Assembly (NCBI RefSeq): GCF_000702165.1
Contig: NZ_JNKU01000004.1
Span: 1-64,000 of the forward strand
DNA: 64,000 bases
DNA from: Sharpea azabuensis DSM 18934
GTDB lineage: Bacteria > Bacillota_I > Bacilli_A > Erysipelotrichales > Coprobacillaceae
Direction of reading: 5' to 3'
How positions within the stretch are numbered: position 1 is the stretch's first letter; each line of letters begins with the position of its first letter. The position numbers and the translations under genes were made by a program. Shown in pieces: positions 31,238 through 40,114 of the stretch. The notes under the pieces were generated by a model. It saw nothing but the letters and a program-made list of their open reading frames with translations, was not told where the DNA came from and did not search any database.

Positions 31238-31268
31238 AAAAAAGAGATCTTTTAAACAGACCTCTTTT
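31238..31268 (-). terminator. Terminator of dnaN
   Basis: On the minus strand AAAGAGGTCT and AGATCTCTTT pair (one G-U) and T6 follows. It isolates dnaN from the inserted gene. Confidence 0.85.
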
Positions 31269-31279
31269 GGGAGAAACCT

Positions 31280-32383
31280 TTAATAAGTTCGTACAGGTAA
31301 AACTACCTGAATATTATCATCTTTTTCTAAGTCTTTGACAATGAATGGACGCATTGGTCCAGAGAATTCAAGTTTGACTTTATCAGAGTTAATTGATCTA
31401 ATGGCATCCGATAAATATTTACCGGAGAATGAGATATTTAGAGGATCACCTTTATAGAAAGCTTTAGGCAAATCTTCTTCTACAGAACCGACTTCCTGGC
31501 TATTAGATGTCATAAGAACTCGATCAGGATTCATTGTGAGGGTTACAAGATTCTTTGCTTCATCGGATAAAAGTGTTGTTCTATCGATTGCTCCAAGCAA
31601 TGCTGTTGACAATACAGTCATTTCAAAATCATAGTAATCTGAAATAAGACGTGAAGTATCTGGGAATGTACCATCAATTAAACGTGAAAGAACCATATAA
31701 TCATCAATAATAAATAATACTTTCTTGTCTTCTACATAAATATCCACAGTTTCATCTTTTTCAATAATACGAGAAATTTCGACAAGAGATTTCTTTGGAA
31801 TAATAATATTAAAAACTGTTTCTTCAGATAAAGGACTTGAAGCCTGGGCTAAACGATAAGAATCTGTCGCAATACATGTTAACTGATTGTTGGCAGCATG
31901 GAAATTAACCCCTGTCAATACAGGGCGTGTTTCATTTTCACTTGTCGCAAAGGAAGTTTCTTCAATAAGTCTTTTAAGAATAGCTGAATCTGCCTGAAGT
32001 AAAGTCCCCTTTTTCGCAAAATCAATTCTTGGATAATCAAAGGCTGGTGTTCCATTTAAATTGAATTGAGAGCTTCCTCCATCAATACGTGTTAAAGCAC
32101 CATCTAAAATTTCAAAGCTAATTGTATCACTTGCGATTTTTCGCACAATTTCCAAAATATATTTTGATGATAAAACAACAGAACCTGTTTCAATAATTTC
32201 AATATCATCAGTTACTTTTGTCTGTATAGAAATATCGCTGTCACTACCAGTTAATACAAGACCATCAGTTTGTAAATCAAATTTGATACCTGTAAGTACA
32301 GGAAGTGGACTCTTTAATGAGACAGCTCTTGATACTCTAGACAGGGCATTCAGTAAAACTGTTCGTTTGATATTAAATTTCAT
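31280..32383 (-). CDS. dnaN: DNA polymerase III beta subunit (sliding clamp)
   Basis: 367 residues in three clamp domains; typical strings are LPVLTGIKFDL in domain 1, RPVLTGVNFHA in domain 2 and a C-terminal VVLPVRTY ending. AAGGAG is 7 bases before the ATG. The usual partner order dnaA-dnaN is kept, with DnaA boxes between them. Confidence 0.96.
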   Translation of the reverse strand: MKFNIKRTVLLNALSRVSRAVSLKSPLPVLTGIKFDLQTDGLVLTGSDSDISIQTKVTDDIEIIETGSVVLSSKYILEIVRKIASDTISFEILDGALTRIDGGSSQFNLNGTPAFDYPRIDFAKKGTLLQADSAILKRLIEETSFATSENETRPVLTGVNFHAANNQLTCIATDSYRLAQASSPLSEETVFNIIIPKKSLVEISRIIEKDETVDIYVEDKKVLFIIDDYMVLSRLIDGTFPDTSRLISDYYDFEMTVLSTALLGAIDRTTLLSDEAKNLVTLTMNPDRVLMTSNSQEVGSVEEDLPKAFYKGDPLNISFSGKYLSDAIRSINSDKVKLEFSGPMRPFIVKDLEKDDNIQVVLPVRTY

Positions 32384-32399
32384 TTCAAATCTCCTTTTT

Positions 32400-32557
32400 T
32401 CTTTTTTATTTATTTCTCTATAACTTTAATAATCATAATAATAGGGTGTGAATTATGTGCATAACTCAAAATATCATGATGAATAGAGAAGAAATACTGT
32501 GATTTATGGTGTGAATAAGTGGTGAATAACGGTGCGTAACTTAAAAAGTTATTCACA
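32400..32557. other. oriC: oriC, dnaA-dnaN part: DnaA boxes and AT-rich unwinding region
   Basis: Five DnaA-box-like 9-mers: TGTGCATAA (32456), TGTGAATAA (32510), GGTGAATAA (32521), GGTGCGTAA (32531), TTATTCACA (32549). Next to them is a T-rich tract (32400-32430) and an ATAATAATAG string (about 32436-32444) that could be the unwinding element with DnaA-trios. Box calls are direct; the unwinding role is inferred from the Bacillus layout. Confidence 0.75.
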
Positions 32558-32560
32558 GTT

Positions 32561-33901
32561 TTAAACAAGCTTACTTTTTATTTCCTCAACCGCTTTACGG
32601 TAATTAGGATCTTTTTTCATATTCTTTTCCACCTTATCGCAGGCTTTCATAACAGTTGAGTGATCACGACCACCAAATTCCTTCCCAATCTGGATATAAG
32701 AAATACTCTCAATAAGATTTCTTACTAAATACATGGCAATATGTCTTGCCACAATAAGATTGGATGTACGCGATTTAGAATTAATCTGCTGTACAGATAA
32801 ATTATAGTACTCGGCAACCACTTTCTTAATCTTATCAACACTCAGTTCTTCATTTTTAGCAGTATTGATCGTTGTATGGTAGTCCTCTTTGAATGCTTCA
32901 AGAGCACATTCCATATTGATATGATCATATTCCTGACCTGTAACGACTTTATAGAAGAATAAACGCTTTAAACTGCCTTCTAGTTCACGAACATCACGAT
33001 TGAAGTGTGAGGCAATAAAATCGAGGACTTCTTCATCAATCGGATAGTCCACTTTCTCAATTTCAATCTTTTTACGTAAGATAGCTTTGGCAGTTTCAAA
33101 TTCAGGCGTATCAATAGAAACAGTTAGTCCGTTGGTAAAACGTGAAACGAGACGGTTTTCCATACCTTTAAGATCTTTTGGTGGTTTATCGGATGATATG
33201 ACGATTTGTTTATTATCATTTTGTAACGCATTAAAGATATTAAAGAACATCTCACTACTTGATTCTTTTGTTGCAATAAACTGAATGTCATCAATCAAAA
33301 GGACATCAACATTACGATAGCGAAAGTTGAAGTCATTGATTGTATGATTTGATAAAGATGAAATATAGTCATTAACAAATTGTTCAGAAGTTGAATAAAG
33401 CACCTGTAAATGGGGCTTTTTTTCTTTAATATAATTCCCAATCGCATTCAATAAGTGCGTTTTACCAAGTCCACTGTTCGAATAAATAAACAACGGACTA
33501 TAGGCTGCACCTGGTTTCATTGCCACAGCAAGAGAGGCATTCTGGGCAATACGGTTGGAGTTCCCTACAACGAAGTTCGTGAATGTGAAATCCGGTCTTA
33601 AGTGATCTTCAAAATGCACTGGTGTATTGGTTGATGCATGTTGCTTTAAATAAGCCTCTTCACTCATGATTGTCAGCTTGATATGGCTATCGGTGATTTC
33701 ATTGTAGATCTTTTCAAGTTCATCAGCATACTCACTGACGATAGGAACATTAAATTCAGCTTCTATTGTTGCAATAAGCTCATGACTATTAACTTCCTGA
33801 GCCTTTAATAAGGTGATGATAGATTCAAAAATGACCTTATCTTCAAAGTTATGACCAAAGATATTGAGGGTTTTCTCCCAATTCGATTCTAATGTAGTCA
33901 T
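32561..33901 (-). CDS. dnaA: Chromosomal replication initiator DnaA
   Basis: Helical domain I, a short linker, AAA+ domain with Walker A YSNSGLGKTH and Walker B VLLIDDIQF, and a C-terminal DNA-binding domain with the DnaA signature GGRDHSTVMKACDKV. The frame can start at 33922, but ATG at 33901 (446 aa) has AAGGTG upstream and gives the usual MTTLESNWE-type start. The -10 of its promoter lies at 33925-33930. Confidence 0.96.
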   Translation of the reverse strand: MTTLESNWEKTLNIFGHNFEDKVIFESIITLLKAQEVNSHELIATIEAEFNVPIVSEYADELEKIYNEITDSHIKLTIMSEEAYLKQHASTNTPVHFEDHLRPDFTFTNFVVGNSNRIAQNASLAVAMKPGAAYSPLFIYSNSGLGKTHLLNAIGNYIKEKKPHLQVLYSTSEQFVNDYISSLSNHTINDFNFRYRNVDVLLIDDIQFIATKESSSEMFFNIFNALQNDNKQIVISSDKPPKDLKGMENRLVSRFTNGLTVSIDTPEFETAKAILRKKIEIEKVDYPIDEEVLDFIASHFNRDVRELEGSLKRLFFYKVVTGQEYDHINMECALEAFKEDYHTTINTAKNEELSVDKIKKVVAEYYNLSVQQINSKSRTSNLIVARHIAMYLVRNLIESISYIQIGKEFGGRDHSTVMKACDKVEKNMKKDPNYRKAVEEIKSKLV

Positions 33902-33924
33902 AATGCACCTTACCTTTCCCATCT

Positions 33925-33953
33925 ATTATAGAGTAATTGTGAATAAAATTGAA
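33925..33953 (-). promoter_or_regulatory. dnaA promoter with a DnaA box in the spacer
   Basis: Minus strand TTCAAT (33948-33953), 17-base spacer and TATAAT (33925-33930). The DnaA box TTATTCACA (33938-33946) lies inside the spacer, so DnaA binding would block its own transcription. Confidence 0.65.
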
Positions 33954-34229
33954 GAATAAAAAAGTTATTCACAGCTTATTCACATAGTTATGCACAATTG
34001 AGAGGTATATATAGCAACATTTTCTCACTTATTCACAAGTTGTGCCTAAATATTCAATGTGCATAAGATAAAAATGCACTGTGCGTAACTTTTAAAAATT
34101 GTGGATAACTTTCTTATTCACACCCTTATGCACACCTCTCTATATATAATAAGGATGGGAAAATGAGTTATTCACCATTGTGAATCACTTTATGCATATG
34201 TGCGTAAGTTGTGATTAAGCGGTGAATAA
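33931..34229. other. oriC: oriC, upstream part: dense DnaA-box cluster
   Basis: About fourteen box-like 9-mers in 300 bases on both strands. TTATTCACA or its complement occurs at 33938, 33965, 33976, 34029 and 34114. TTATGCACA/TGTGCATAA occurs at 33988, 34058 and 34126. The consensus TGTGGATAA is at 34100. Variants lie at 34041, 34080, 34168, 34199 and 34221. With the dnaA-dnaN cluster it forms a bipartite origin, as in B. subtilis. Gene direction reverses here. Confidence 0.9.
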
Positions 34230-34262
34230 GTGCTTAGGATGGGGATTTTTAGGGATTTGAGG

Positions 34263-34291
34263 TTGACGAATAAATAATTCTTGAATATAAT
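34263..34291 (+). promoter_or_regulatory. Promoter of rpmH
   Basis: TTGACG (34263-34268), 17-base spacer, perfect TATAAT (34286-34291). Confidence 0.85.
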
Positions 34292-34353
34292 GATGGAGCA
34301 TATGTTAACGAAGTATAAAGCAATGAAAAAAGCAATCTAAAGGAGTGAATAAA

Positions 34354-34488
34354 ATGAAAAGAACATATCAGCCAAATAAAAGAAAAAGAGCTAAGACTCA
34401 TGGCTTCAGAGCAAGAATGGCTACAGTTGGTGGCAGAAAAGTTATTGCAAGAAGAAGAAAAAGAGGAAGAAAAGCTTTAACTGTTTAA
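34354..34488 (+). CDS. rpmH: Ribosomal protein L34
   Basis: 44 codons starting [18 protein letters not shown], continuing with [20 protein letters not shown] and ending KALTV: the full L34 sequence. AAAGGAG is 9 bases before the ATG. It is the first gene of the rightward rpmH-rnpA-yidC-jag set. Confidence 0.97.
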   Translation: MKRTYQPNKRKRAKTHGFRARMATVGGRKVIARRRKRGRKALTV

Positions 34489-34492
34489 AAAG

Positions 34493-34518
34493 AGTCCACT
34501 TTAATGTGGCTTTTTTTT
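34493..34518 (+). terminator. Terminator-like hairpin between rpmH and rnpA
   Basis: AG(T)CCAC pairs with GTGGCT around TTTAAT, with one bulged base, then T8. It would let most transcripts end after rpmH, matching the large excess of L34 needed over RNase P protein. Confidence 0.65.
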
Positions 34519-34530
34519 CTAAAAAAAAGT

Positions 34531-34866
34531 ATGAAAAAGGCATATAGAGTTAAGAAAAACGAAGATTTTACGAAAATCATTCATCAACGCCAAAGTGTTG
34601 CCAATAAAGATTTTGTTCTCTATTACATGAAGAATGAGAGTCATTTAAGAGCTGGCATTTCTGTCAGTAAGAAGCTTGGACATGCGGTTGTTCGTAATAA
34701 GATTAAGCGTCAGGTAAGAATGATGGTTCATGAAGCATTTGATCATGAACTTGCTTGTGATTATGTCATTATTGTGCGACAGCATTATTTAACACAAGAT
34801 TATGCGACAAATAAGCAGTCCCTGCTTTCTCTATATGAGAAAACAAAGAAAAGGATGGGTAAATAA
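34531..34866 (+). CDS. rnpA: Ribonuclease P protein component
   Basis: 111 residues: KKAYRVKKNEDF start, RAGISVSKKLGHAVVRNKIKRQVR containing the RNR motif. It assists RNase P RNA in 5' tRNA processing. An in-frame ATG at 34504 lies within the preceding hairpin; homologues begin with MKK, so 34531 is preferred although no clear ribosome-binding site precedes it. Confidence 0.93.
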   Translation: MKKAYRVKKNEDFTKIIHQRQSVANKDFVLYYMKNESHLRAGISVSKKLGHAVVRNKIKRQVRMMVHEAFDHELACDYVIIVRQHYLTQDYATNKQSLLSLYEKTKKRMGK

Positions 34867-34867
34867 G

Positions 34868-35749
34868 ATGGTATTAGACAATCGTACAAAGAAATATCTT
34901 AAAGTCTTTGCATTGATCGCTTTTATGGTTGTTCTTGCAGGTTGTGCTAACAATCTTGATAAGTCAGGTAAACTAATTGCTGATAGAGCAATTACAGAGA
35001 GTACTAAGTGGTCTATTAATGCTGGATTTTTTGATTTCTTACTTGTAATCCCTATTGCGAAGGGAATTCTATTTATTAATTCGTTAACAGGTAATGTATT
35101 ATGGGGTGTCATTATTATGACAATTCTCATTAACTTGATTATTTTGCCAATCATGATTAAATCAACTGTTTCTACACAGAAGATGCAGCTTATTCAGCCA
35201 GAAATGGAAAAGATCCAGAATAAGTATCGTGGTATGAATGATCAGACAAGTCAGTTACGTATGCAAAATGAAATCATGGCACTTTATAAAAAGAACAATG
35301 TGTCAATGTTTGGTTCATTCATCACATTTATTACTTTACCAATTATGTTTGCGATGTGGCAGGCAGTCCAGAGAGTACAAATTCTCTATTCTACAACAGT
35401 ATTTGGAATGAACTTAGGTTTAACACCTATGTCTCAGATTACTAAAGGGCACTTTATTTATGTGATTCTTGTTGCGATTATGGGTCTTTCTCAGTTTGGT
35501 GCGATTGAAATCAACAACATCATGCTTAAGAGAAACAAGAACTATAAACCTTCAAGTACACAGAATTCTATGAAGTCTATGAATATTGTCATGACTGTCA
35601 TGATTATCTATTTTGGTTTAGTCATGCCTACAGCTATGTCATTCTACTGGATTACGACAAATATCATCACTGTTTTAAGAACAGTTTATATCCAGATTCA
35701 TTACATTGAAAAAGAACAGGCTGCTAAAGAAAAGAATGTTGTAAGATAA
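34868..35749 (+). CDS. yidC: Membrane protein insertase YidC/SpoIIIJ
   Basis: 293 residues. Lipoprotein signal peptide with lipobox VLAGC near residue 25, then the YidC/Oxa1 core with about five membrane segments (VLWGVIIMTILINLIILPI; ITLPIMFAMWQAVQRV). It inserts membrane proteins alone or with SecYEG. The frame extends upstream into rnpA, but ATG at 34868, just after the rnpA stop, is the sensible start. Confidence 0.95.
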   Translation: MVLDNRTKKYLKVFALIAFMVVLAGCANNLDKSGKLIADRAITESTKWSINAGFFDFLLVIPIAKGILFINSLTGNVLWGVIIMTILINLIILPIMIKSTVSTQKMQLIQPEMEKIQNKYRGMNDQTSQLRMQNEIMALYKKNNVSMFGSFITFITLPIMFAMWQAVQRVQILYSTTVFGMNLGLTPMSQITKGHFIYVILVAIMGLSQFGAIEINNIMLKRNKNYKPSSTQNSMKSMNIVMTVMIIYFGLVMPTAMSFYWITTNIITVLRTVYIQIHYIEKEQAAKEKNVVR

Positions 35750-35761
35750 GGTGGCGTGGAT

Positions 35762-36367
35762 ATGAAAAAAACTTTTGAAGCAAAAACAGAAGAAGAAGCT
35801 GTTGATTTAGCTTGCTTAGATTTAGGAATCACTTTAGAAGAATTACATTATAAAGTCATTGAAGAAAAGAAAGGTCTTTTCTCAAAGAAAACTGTTATTG
35901 AATGCTTTGATAACCAGATGGTTGAAGAATATATGAGTGCTTATATCAGACGTATTCTTGAAGATATGGGCTTTACAGTCGAAACGGCAACATTCTTCCA
36001 GGATCAGCGTTATTACTGTAATATCGATACTGACAACAACTCTATTCTCATCGGTAAGGGCGGCGTGATTTTAAGAACTTTGAACTTTGTCACAAAGCAT
36101 GCCGTACAAACAGAATTTGGTGAAAGATTAGAAATCTCTGTTGATATCAATGGTTATAAAGAAGAACGTTTCAAGAAAGTTGCAGCTTTAGGCAAGCGTC
36201 TTGGCAAACAAGTACAGCGTACACATGTCGATGTCAAGCTTGATCCAATGCCTGCTGATGAAAGAAAAGTCCTTCATTCAACGATTGCCCAGATGGATCA
36301 TTTAAGAACAGAATCACAGGGCGAAGGTAAAGATCGATTCATTACGATTTACTATGTCGAAGACTAA
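35762..36367 (+). CDS. jag: RNA-binding protein Jag/KhpB
   Basis: 201 residues: Jag-N domain (FEAKTEEEAVDLACLDLG), KH domain (ILIGKGGVILRTLNF) and R3H domain near the C-terminus (ADERKVLHSTIAQ). With KhpA it binds many RNAs and affects cell-wall growth. A GTG six bases upstream is open, but AGGTGG is 7 bases before ATG at 35762. It follows yidC, the standard pairing. Confidence 0.93.
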   Translation: MKKTFEAKTEEEAVDLACLDLGITLEELHYKVIEEKKGLFSKKTVIECFDNQMVEEYMSAYIRRILEDMGFTVETATFFQDQRYYCNIDTDNNSILIGKGGVILRTLNFVTKHAVQTEFGERLEISVDINGYKEERFKKVAALGKRLGKQVQRTHVDVKLDPMPADERKVLHSTIAQMDHLRTESQGEGKDRFITIYYVED

Positions 36368-36394
36368 ACCTCTTATTCAAGAGGTTTTTCTTTT
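36366..36394 (+). terminator. Terminator after jag
   Basis: AAACCTCTT and AAGAGGTTT pair around ATTC, followed by T-rich sequence. Confidence 0.85.
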
Positions 36395-36439
36395 GCCTCA
36401 AAATCTCACTCTCGCTATAATGGCATAAAGGAGATATTT

Positions 36440-37615
36440 ATGAAGAAGAAAATACCTTTTTTTCTATGTATGATATTATTTAATTTGGCGGCAAACTATG
36501 CCCATCCTGTCACCCCTACTCTATTTAAGATGTTGCAATTTCCTGCCAGCATGTTTGGTATATCATTTGCCTTGATGTCAGCAGGGATGTTTATCTCTTC
36601 GCCTTTCTGGGGTAAAATGACGGGGATGATCAATTCGAAAAGTGCCATGGCTATTGGTGGGATTGGTTATGGGATTGCTCAGGCTTTCTTTGGCTTTGGA
36701 CGCATACCATTCTTTATTGGGATTGCCAGACTTGTCGCTGGCTTGTCCTGTGGGGCATTCTTTGTCGGAGCTTTGACATATATTGCCAACATGTCGCTTG
36801 AAGATGAACGTGGCAGTTATCTCACTCTTAATGCAACGATTCAGACTGTTGCTGGGGCTATCGGTTATTTTGTCGGCGGGATGCTTGGTGAAATAAGTGT
36901 CTATCTTTCTTTTGTCATTCAAGTTATTCAATTGATTTTCACTGGCATACTTGTCTATTTTGTCTTAGATGAGGATTTAGAAGAACATGATATGACTTTA
37001 CCAGAAGTGCTTAAAGCTTCAAATCCCTTTAAAGCCTTTATTGATGGTCGTCTTTTTATGACCAAGTCTTTAGCTTTACTCTTTACTCTTTCAACACTCA
37101 TCTTCTTAGGCTATACAGCTGTTGATCAGTCATTCAATTATTATCTGAAAGATGTTTTTCAGTTTACGAGTCGTTATAATGGTATGATTAAGGGAACGGT
37201 TGGTCTTGTTTCATTAATATTCAATATGACAATCTGTATTTATCTGATGAAGAAAACAGATATTCGTAAAAGCAATATTGTGATCCTTTTCTTGGGCATG
37301 TTAAGTGTGAGTGCTTCATTAGTCATGAAGTCCCCTCTTCACTTCATTATCGCCATTATGATTTTCTATGGCTTTTATGCCATCATGATCCCACTTACCC
37401 AAACACTTATTACCAATCAGGGAGAAAAAAAGACCCGTAATCAGGTCCTTGGTTTCTATCAAGCGACAAAGTCTCTTGGTATGATTTTAGGGGCTTATAT
37501 TGCCGGAATGATTTATTCTATTAATGTGATGAATCCATTTATCTTAGGGGCAGTGACTTTTGCCTTAGCACTTATACTTTCAATGATATATTTAAGGAGG
37601 TCTATTCATGAATGA
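36440..37615 (+). CDS. Major facilitator superfamily transporter
   Basis: 391 residues with about twelve membrane segments. The loop 2-3 region FWGKMTGMINSKSAMAIGG corresponds to the MFS motif A and a second half-repeat begins near residue 210. It resembles proton-coupled drug exporters, but the substrate cannot be told. AAAGGAG precedes the ATG. It overlaps mnmE by 8 bases, an unusual partner. Confidence 0.85.
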   Translation: MKKKIPFFLCMILFNLAANYAHPVTPTLFKMLQFPASMFGISFALMSAGMFISSPFWGKMTGMINSKSAMAIGGIGYGIAQAFFGFGRIPFFIGIARLVAGLSCGAFFVGALTYIANMSLEDERGSYLTLNATIQTVAGAIGYFVGGMLGEISVYLSFVIQVIQLIFTGILVYFVLDEDLEEHDMTLPEVLKASNPFKAFIDGRLFMTKSLALLFTLSTLIFLGYTAVDQSFNYYLKDVFQFTSRYNGMIKGTVGLVSLIFNMTICIYLMKKTDIRKSNIVILFLGMLSVSASLVMKSPLHFIIAIMIFYGFYAIMIPLTQTLITNQGEKKTRNQVLGFYQATKSLGMILGAYIAGMIYSINVMNPFILGAVTFALALILSMIYLRRSIHE

Positions 37616-38942
37616 TGATATTATTGCAGCAGTAGCGACAAGTCGTTTAGAAGCCGCTATTTCCATTATACGTGTCTCAGGAAAAGACTGTATTGCCTTT
37701 GTACAGTCCTTCTTCTCAGGCAATCTGACAAACAAGAAATCCAATACCATCAACTATGGTTATATTATGGATGGTGATGAAAAAGTTGATGAAGTGATGG
37801 TTGCCATCTATCGTGGAACACATACATTTACAGGTGAAGAAATGGTTGAGATTGATTGCCATGGGGGTGTTTTCATCACCAATAAAGTGCTCTCCCTCAT
37901 TTTAAGAAAAGGCGCAAGAATGGCTGAACATGGCGAATTCTCCAAGCGTGCATTCTTAAATGGACGGATTGACTTATCCCAGGCCGAAGCCATCTCCGAT
38001 ATGGTCACAGCAACCAATGATGAAGCCAGCAAACTCGCCTTACGTGGCATTCAGGGCAACATTTCGCATTTTATCAAAGATTTGAAAGAAGATCTGATTC
38101 AGATTATTACCAATATTGAAGTCAATATTGATTATCCAGAATATGAAGATATTGAAGTCATGACAAACGAGAAACTCATTCCCATGAGTACAACACTGAG
38201 AAGTAAGATGGATAAGATTATCACTAAAAGTAAGAATATTCGTCTTGTGAAAGATGGTATTTCAACAGTTATTGTCGGTAAACCTAATGTCGGTAAGAGT
38301 TCTTTATTGAATGCATTACTTGAGGAAGATAAGGCGATTGTAACAGATATTGCCGGTACAACAAGAGATGTTGTGGAAGGATCAATACGTTTAGATAACA
38401 TTGTACTTAACATGATTGATACAGCAGGTATTCATGAAACAGATGAAAAGATTGAAAGAATGGGTGTAGAGAAATCTCTATCCCTTATTGATCAAGCTGA
38501 CTTAGTATTGGTTGTTGTAGATGGCAGTCAGCCATTAGATCATGAAGATGAGCTTATTCTAGAGAAAACACAGGATACTCATCGTATTATCATTATCAAT
38601 AAAGCAGACAAGGGCTGTGTTGTAGATTTAGAAGGCATTCATATCTCAGCAAAAGACAACAACATTGATGCCTTAACAGATTATATCAAGCATACATTTG
38701 ACTTTTCAGCATTATCAGGAAGTGATGCCAAAGTCCTCGCCAATCAACGCCAGCTACTGCTCTTAGAACAAGCATCACAAGCACTTAACCGTGCGATTAG
38801 CGCCATGAACATGCAGGTACCACCTGATCTAGTTGTCACTGATCTCTATGATTCATGGGAAAAACTCAAAGAAATCTTAGGCGAACAGGCAAAAGAAGAT
38901 TTACTAGATGAGCTCTTTGCCCGTTTCTGTATCGGAAAGTAG
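37608..38942 (+). CDS. mnmE: tRNA-5-carboxymethylaminomethyl-2-thiouridine GTPase MnmE
   Basis: 444 residues: N-terminal folate-binding domain (IAAVATSRLEAAISIIRVSG), helical domain with an inserted G domain (GKPNVGKSSLL, DTAGIHET, NKADK), and C-terminal FCIGK. It modifies U34 of tRNA with MnmG. mnmG, which often follows, is not next to it. AGGAGG precedes the ATG inside the MFS gene. Confidence 0.96.
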   Translation: MNDDIIAAVATSRLEAAISIIRVSGKDCIAFVQSFFSGNLTNKKSNTINYGYIMDGDEKVDEVMVAIYRGTHTFTGEEMVEIDCHGGVFITNKVLSLILRKGARMAEHGEFSKRAFLNGRIDLSQAEAISDMVTATNDEASKLALRGIQGNISHFIKDLKEDLIQIITNIEVNIDYPEYEDIEVMTNEKLIPMSTTLRSKMDKIITKSKNIRLVKDGISTVIVGKPNVGKSSLLNALLEEDKAIVTDIAGTTRDVVEGSIRLDNIVLNMIDTAGIHETDEKIERMGVEKSLSLIDQADLVLVVVDGSQPLDHEDELILEKTQDTHRIIIINKADKGCVVDLEGIHISAKDNNIDALTDYIKHTFDFSALSGSDAKVLANQRQLLLLEQASQALNRAISAMNMQVPPDLVVTDLYDSWEKLKEILGEQAKEDLLDELFARFCIGK

Positions 38943-38944
38943 GT

Positions 38945-39166
38945 ATGAATATGCAGTATAAAACACCAGGAGAACGCTATAAGGATTATAGTAAGAAAGT
39001 GCTCTTTGTTTTCATTCCAGCACTACTTGTTTTTCTCATTTCTACAGCCATCAATACAGGAAACAACCCCTATCTCTACTATATTAGCTTACTCACGCTC
39101 TTTCTCTCAGTGGCGACAGGTATTGAAGCCACCATTCTCTTTATCCTCTCTAAGATTGTCCATTAA
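38945..39166 (+). CDS. Small two-segment membrane protein
   Basis: 73 residues with membrane segments at about 19-38 and 45-68. It begins two bases after the mnmE stop and ends in a terminator, so it is the last gene of that unit. I do not recognise the family. The true start could be the second ATG (MQYKTPG) three codons in. Confidence 0.6.
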   Translation: MNMQYKTPGERYKDYSKKVLFVFIPALLVFLISTAINTGNNPYLYYISLLTLFLSVATGIEATILFILSKIVH

Positions 39167-39187
39167 CTGGGACTATTCCCAGTTTTT
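39165..39187 (+). terminator. Terminator of the mnmE unit
   Basis: AACTGGGA and TCCCAGTT pair around CTAT, followed by T5. Confidence 0.85.
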
Positions 39188-39288
39188 CATGTGATGTGTT
39201 ATAAAAGATACCTTTAATGAAATATCAATTATAGATATGAAAGAGGTTTAACAAAAAGATAATAGAAAATATAAAGGGGGACTATAAA

Positions 39289-39693
39289 ATGTCAAAAAAA
39301 AATAATATACTAATTTCTATTTTTATTCTTTTTTTTCCTTTTATGATAATTGTATTTACTATAGTAGATTTTCAGTCAGAACCAGTTGTTAACTATGATA
39401 ATGAAAAAATTTCAATGAAGGCACCATTATGTAGCGAAGAAAGTATTTATTATTCAGACATTAGTGAGATAAAATATATCAATGATTTGGATTATGGTGA
39501 GAAAATAAAGGGAGTATTTAATAAAAATTACACAGCAGGATGGTTCAATAATGCCGAATATGGAGATTATTATTTGATATCATGTAATGATGTGGAAGAT
39601 AGTAGGTATTTATATATAAAGTCAAATGATAAAATATTTATATTTAATTTAAAAACAAACGAAGTATTTTCAAAAATAAAACAATTAAAATGA
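39289..39693 (+). CDS. Membrane-anchored protein with bacterial PH-like domain
   Basis: 134 residues. One hydrophobic segment (about 7-28), then a beta-rich domain. The sequence around AGWFNNAEYGDYYL followed by YLYIKSNDKIFIFNL resembles the C-terminal strands of bacterial pleckstrin-homology-like domains (PF10882 type). GGGGG precedes the ATG. Very AT-rich, more so than mnmE. Function unknown. Confidence 0.55.
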   Translation: MSKKNNILISIFILFFPFMIIVFTIVDFQSEPVVNYDNEKISMKAPLCSEESIYYSDISEIKYINDLDYGEKIKGVFNKNYTAGWFNNAEYGDYYLISCNDVEDSRYLYIKSNDKIFIFNLKTNEVFSKIKQLK

Positions 39694-39821
39694 AAGTAGA
39701 ATTAATTCAATAGAAATAGCATTATAACATTAATATAGGTACTAATGGATTATGGCAATATTGCATTGTAATAGATATTGAATTTGTGGTAGAAATAATG
39801 TCACAATACATACAGGGAGTG

Positions 39822-40088
39822 ATGATTGTGAAGAATAAGTTAGGTTTCTTCAAGAACTGTTTTAGTATTATACTTGTAATCTTTTTTGTCATGGTTTATT
39901 TCTTGAATACGAATAAATATCATTTTATAGCACATTATATTCAAAGGCTTGCTTTTATGGAGATATTCTTTGGCTTAGGCACAATCTACTATACCTATAA
40001 ACAGGATCGTCATGAAATCATCCAGAATAGTTTTATTGTAGGGTGTGTGGTTATCTTCTTAAATATTTTTGCCTATCTCATTAAATAA
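39822..40088 (+). CDS. Small membrane protein, unknown function
   Basis: About 88 residues with three hydrophobic segments (SIILVIFFVMVYFL; the MEIFFGLGTIYY region; FIVGCVVIFLNIFAYLI). The frame is open from 39786, but AGGGAG lies just before, giving ATG at 39822 or GTG at 39828; the latter has the better spacing. No family recognised. Confidence 0.5.
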   Translation: MIVKNKLGFFKNCFSIILVIFFVMVYFLNTNKYHFIAHYIQRLAFMEIFFGLGTIYYTYKQDRHEIIQNSFIVGCVVIFLNIFAYLIK

Positions 40089-40114
40089 AAAGAGGATTCC
40101 GTCAGGAATCCTCT
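40086..40114 (-). terminator. Terminator of the PRD gene
   Basis: AGAGGATTCC and GGAATCCTCT pair around GTCA. T5 follows on the minus strand. It overlaps the PRD gene stop. Confidence 0.85.

Noticed and set aside
33132-33150. ACGTGAAAC half-site in dnaA
   Set aside because: Only one arm of parS is present; the other does not match.
36578-36931. 117-codon minus-strand frame inside the MFS gene
   Set aside because: Shadow of the transporter; no start signal.
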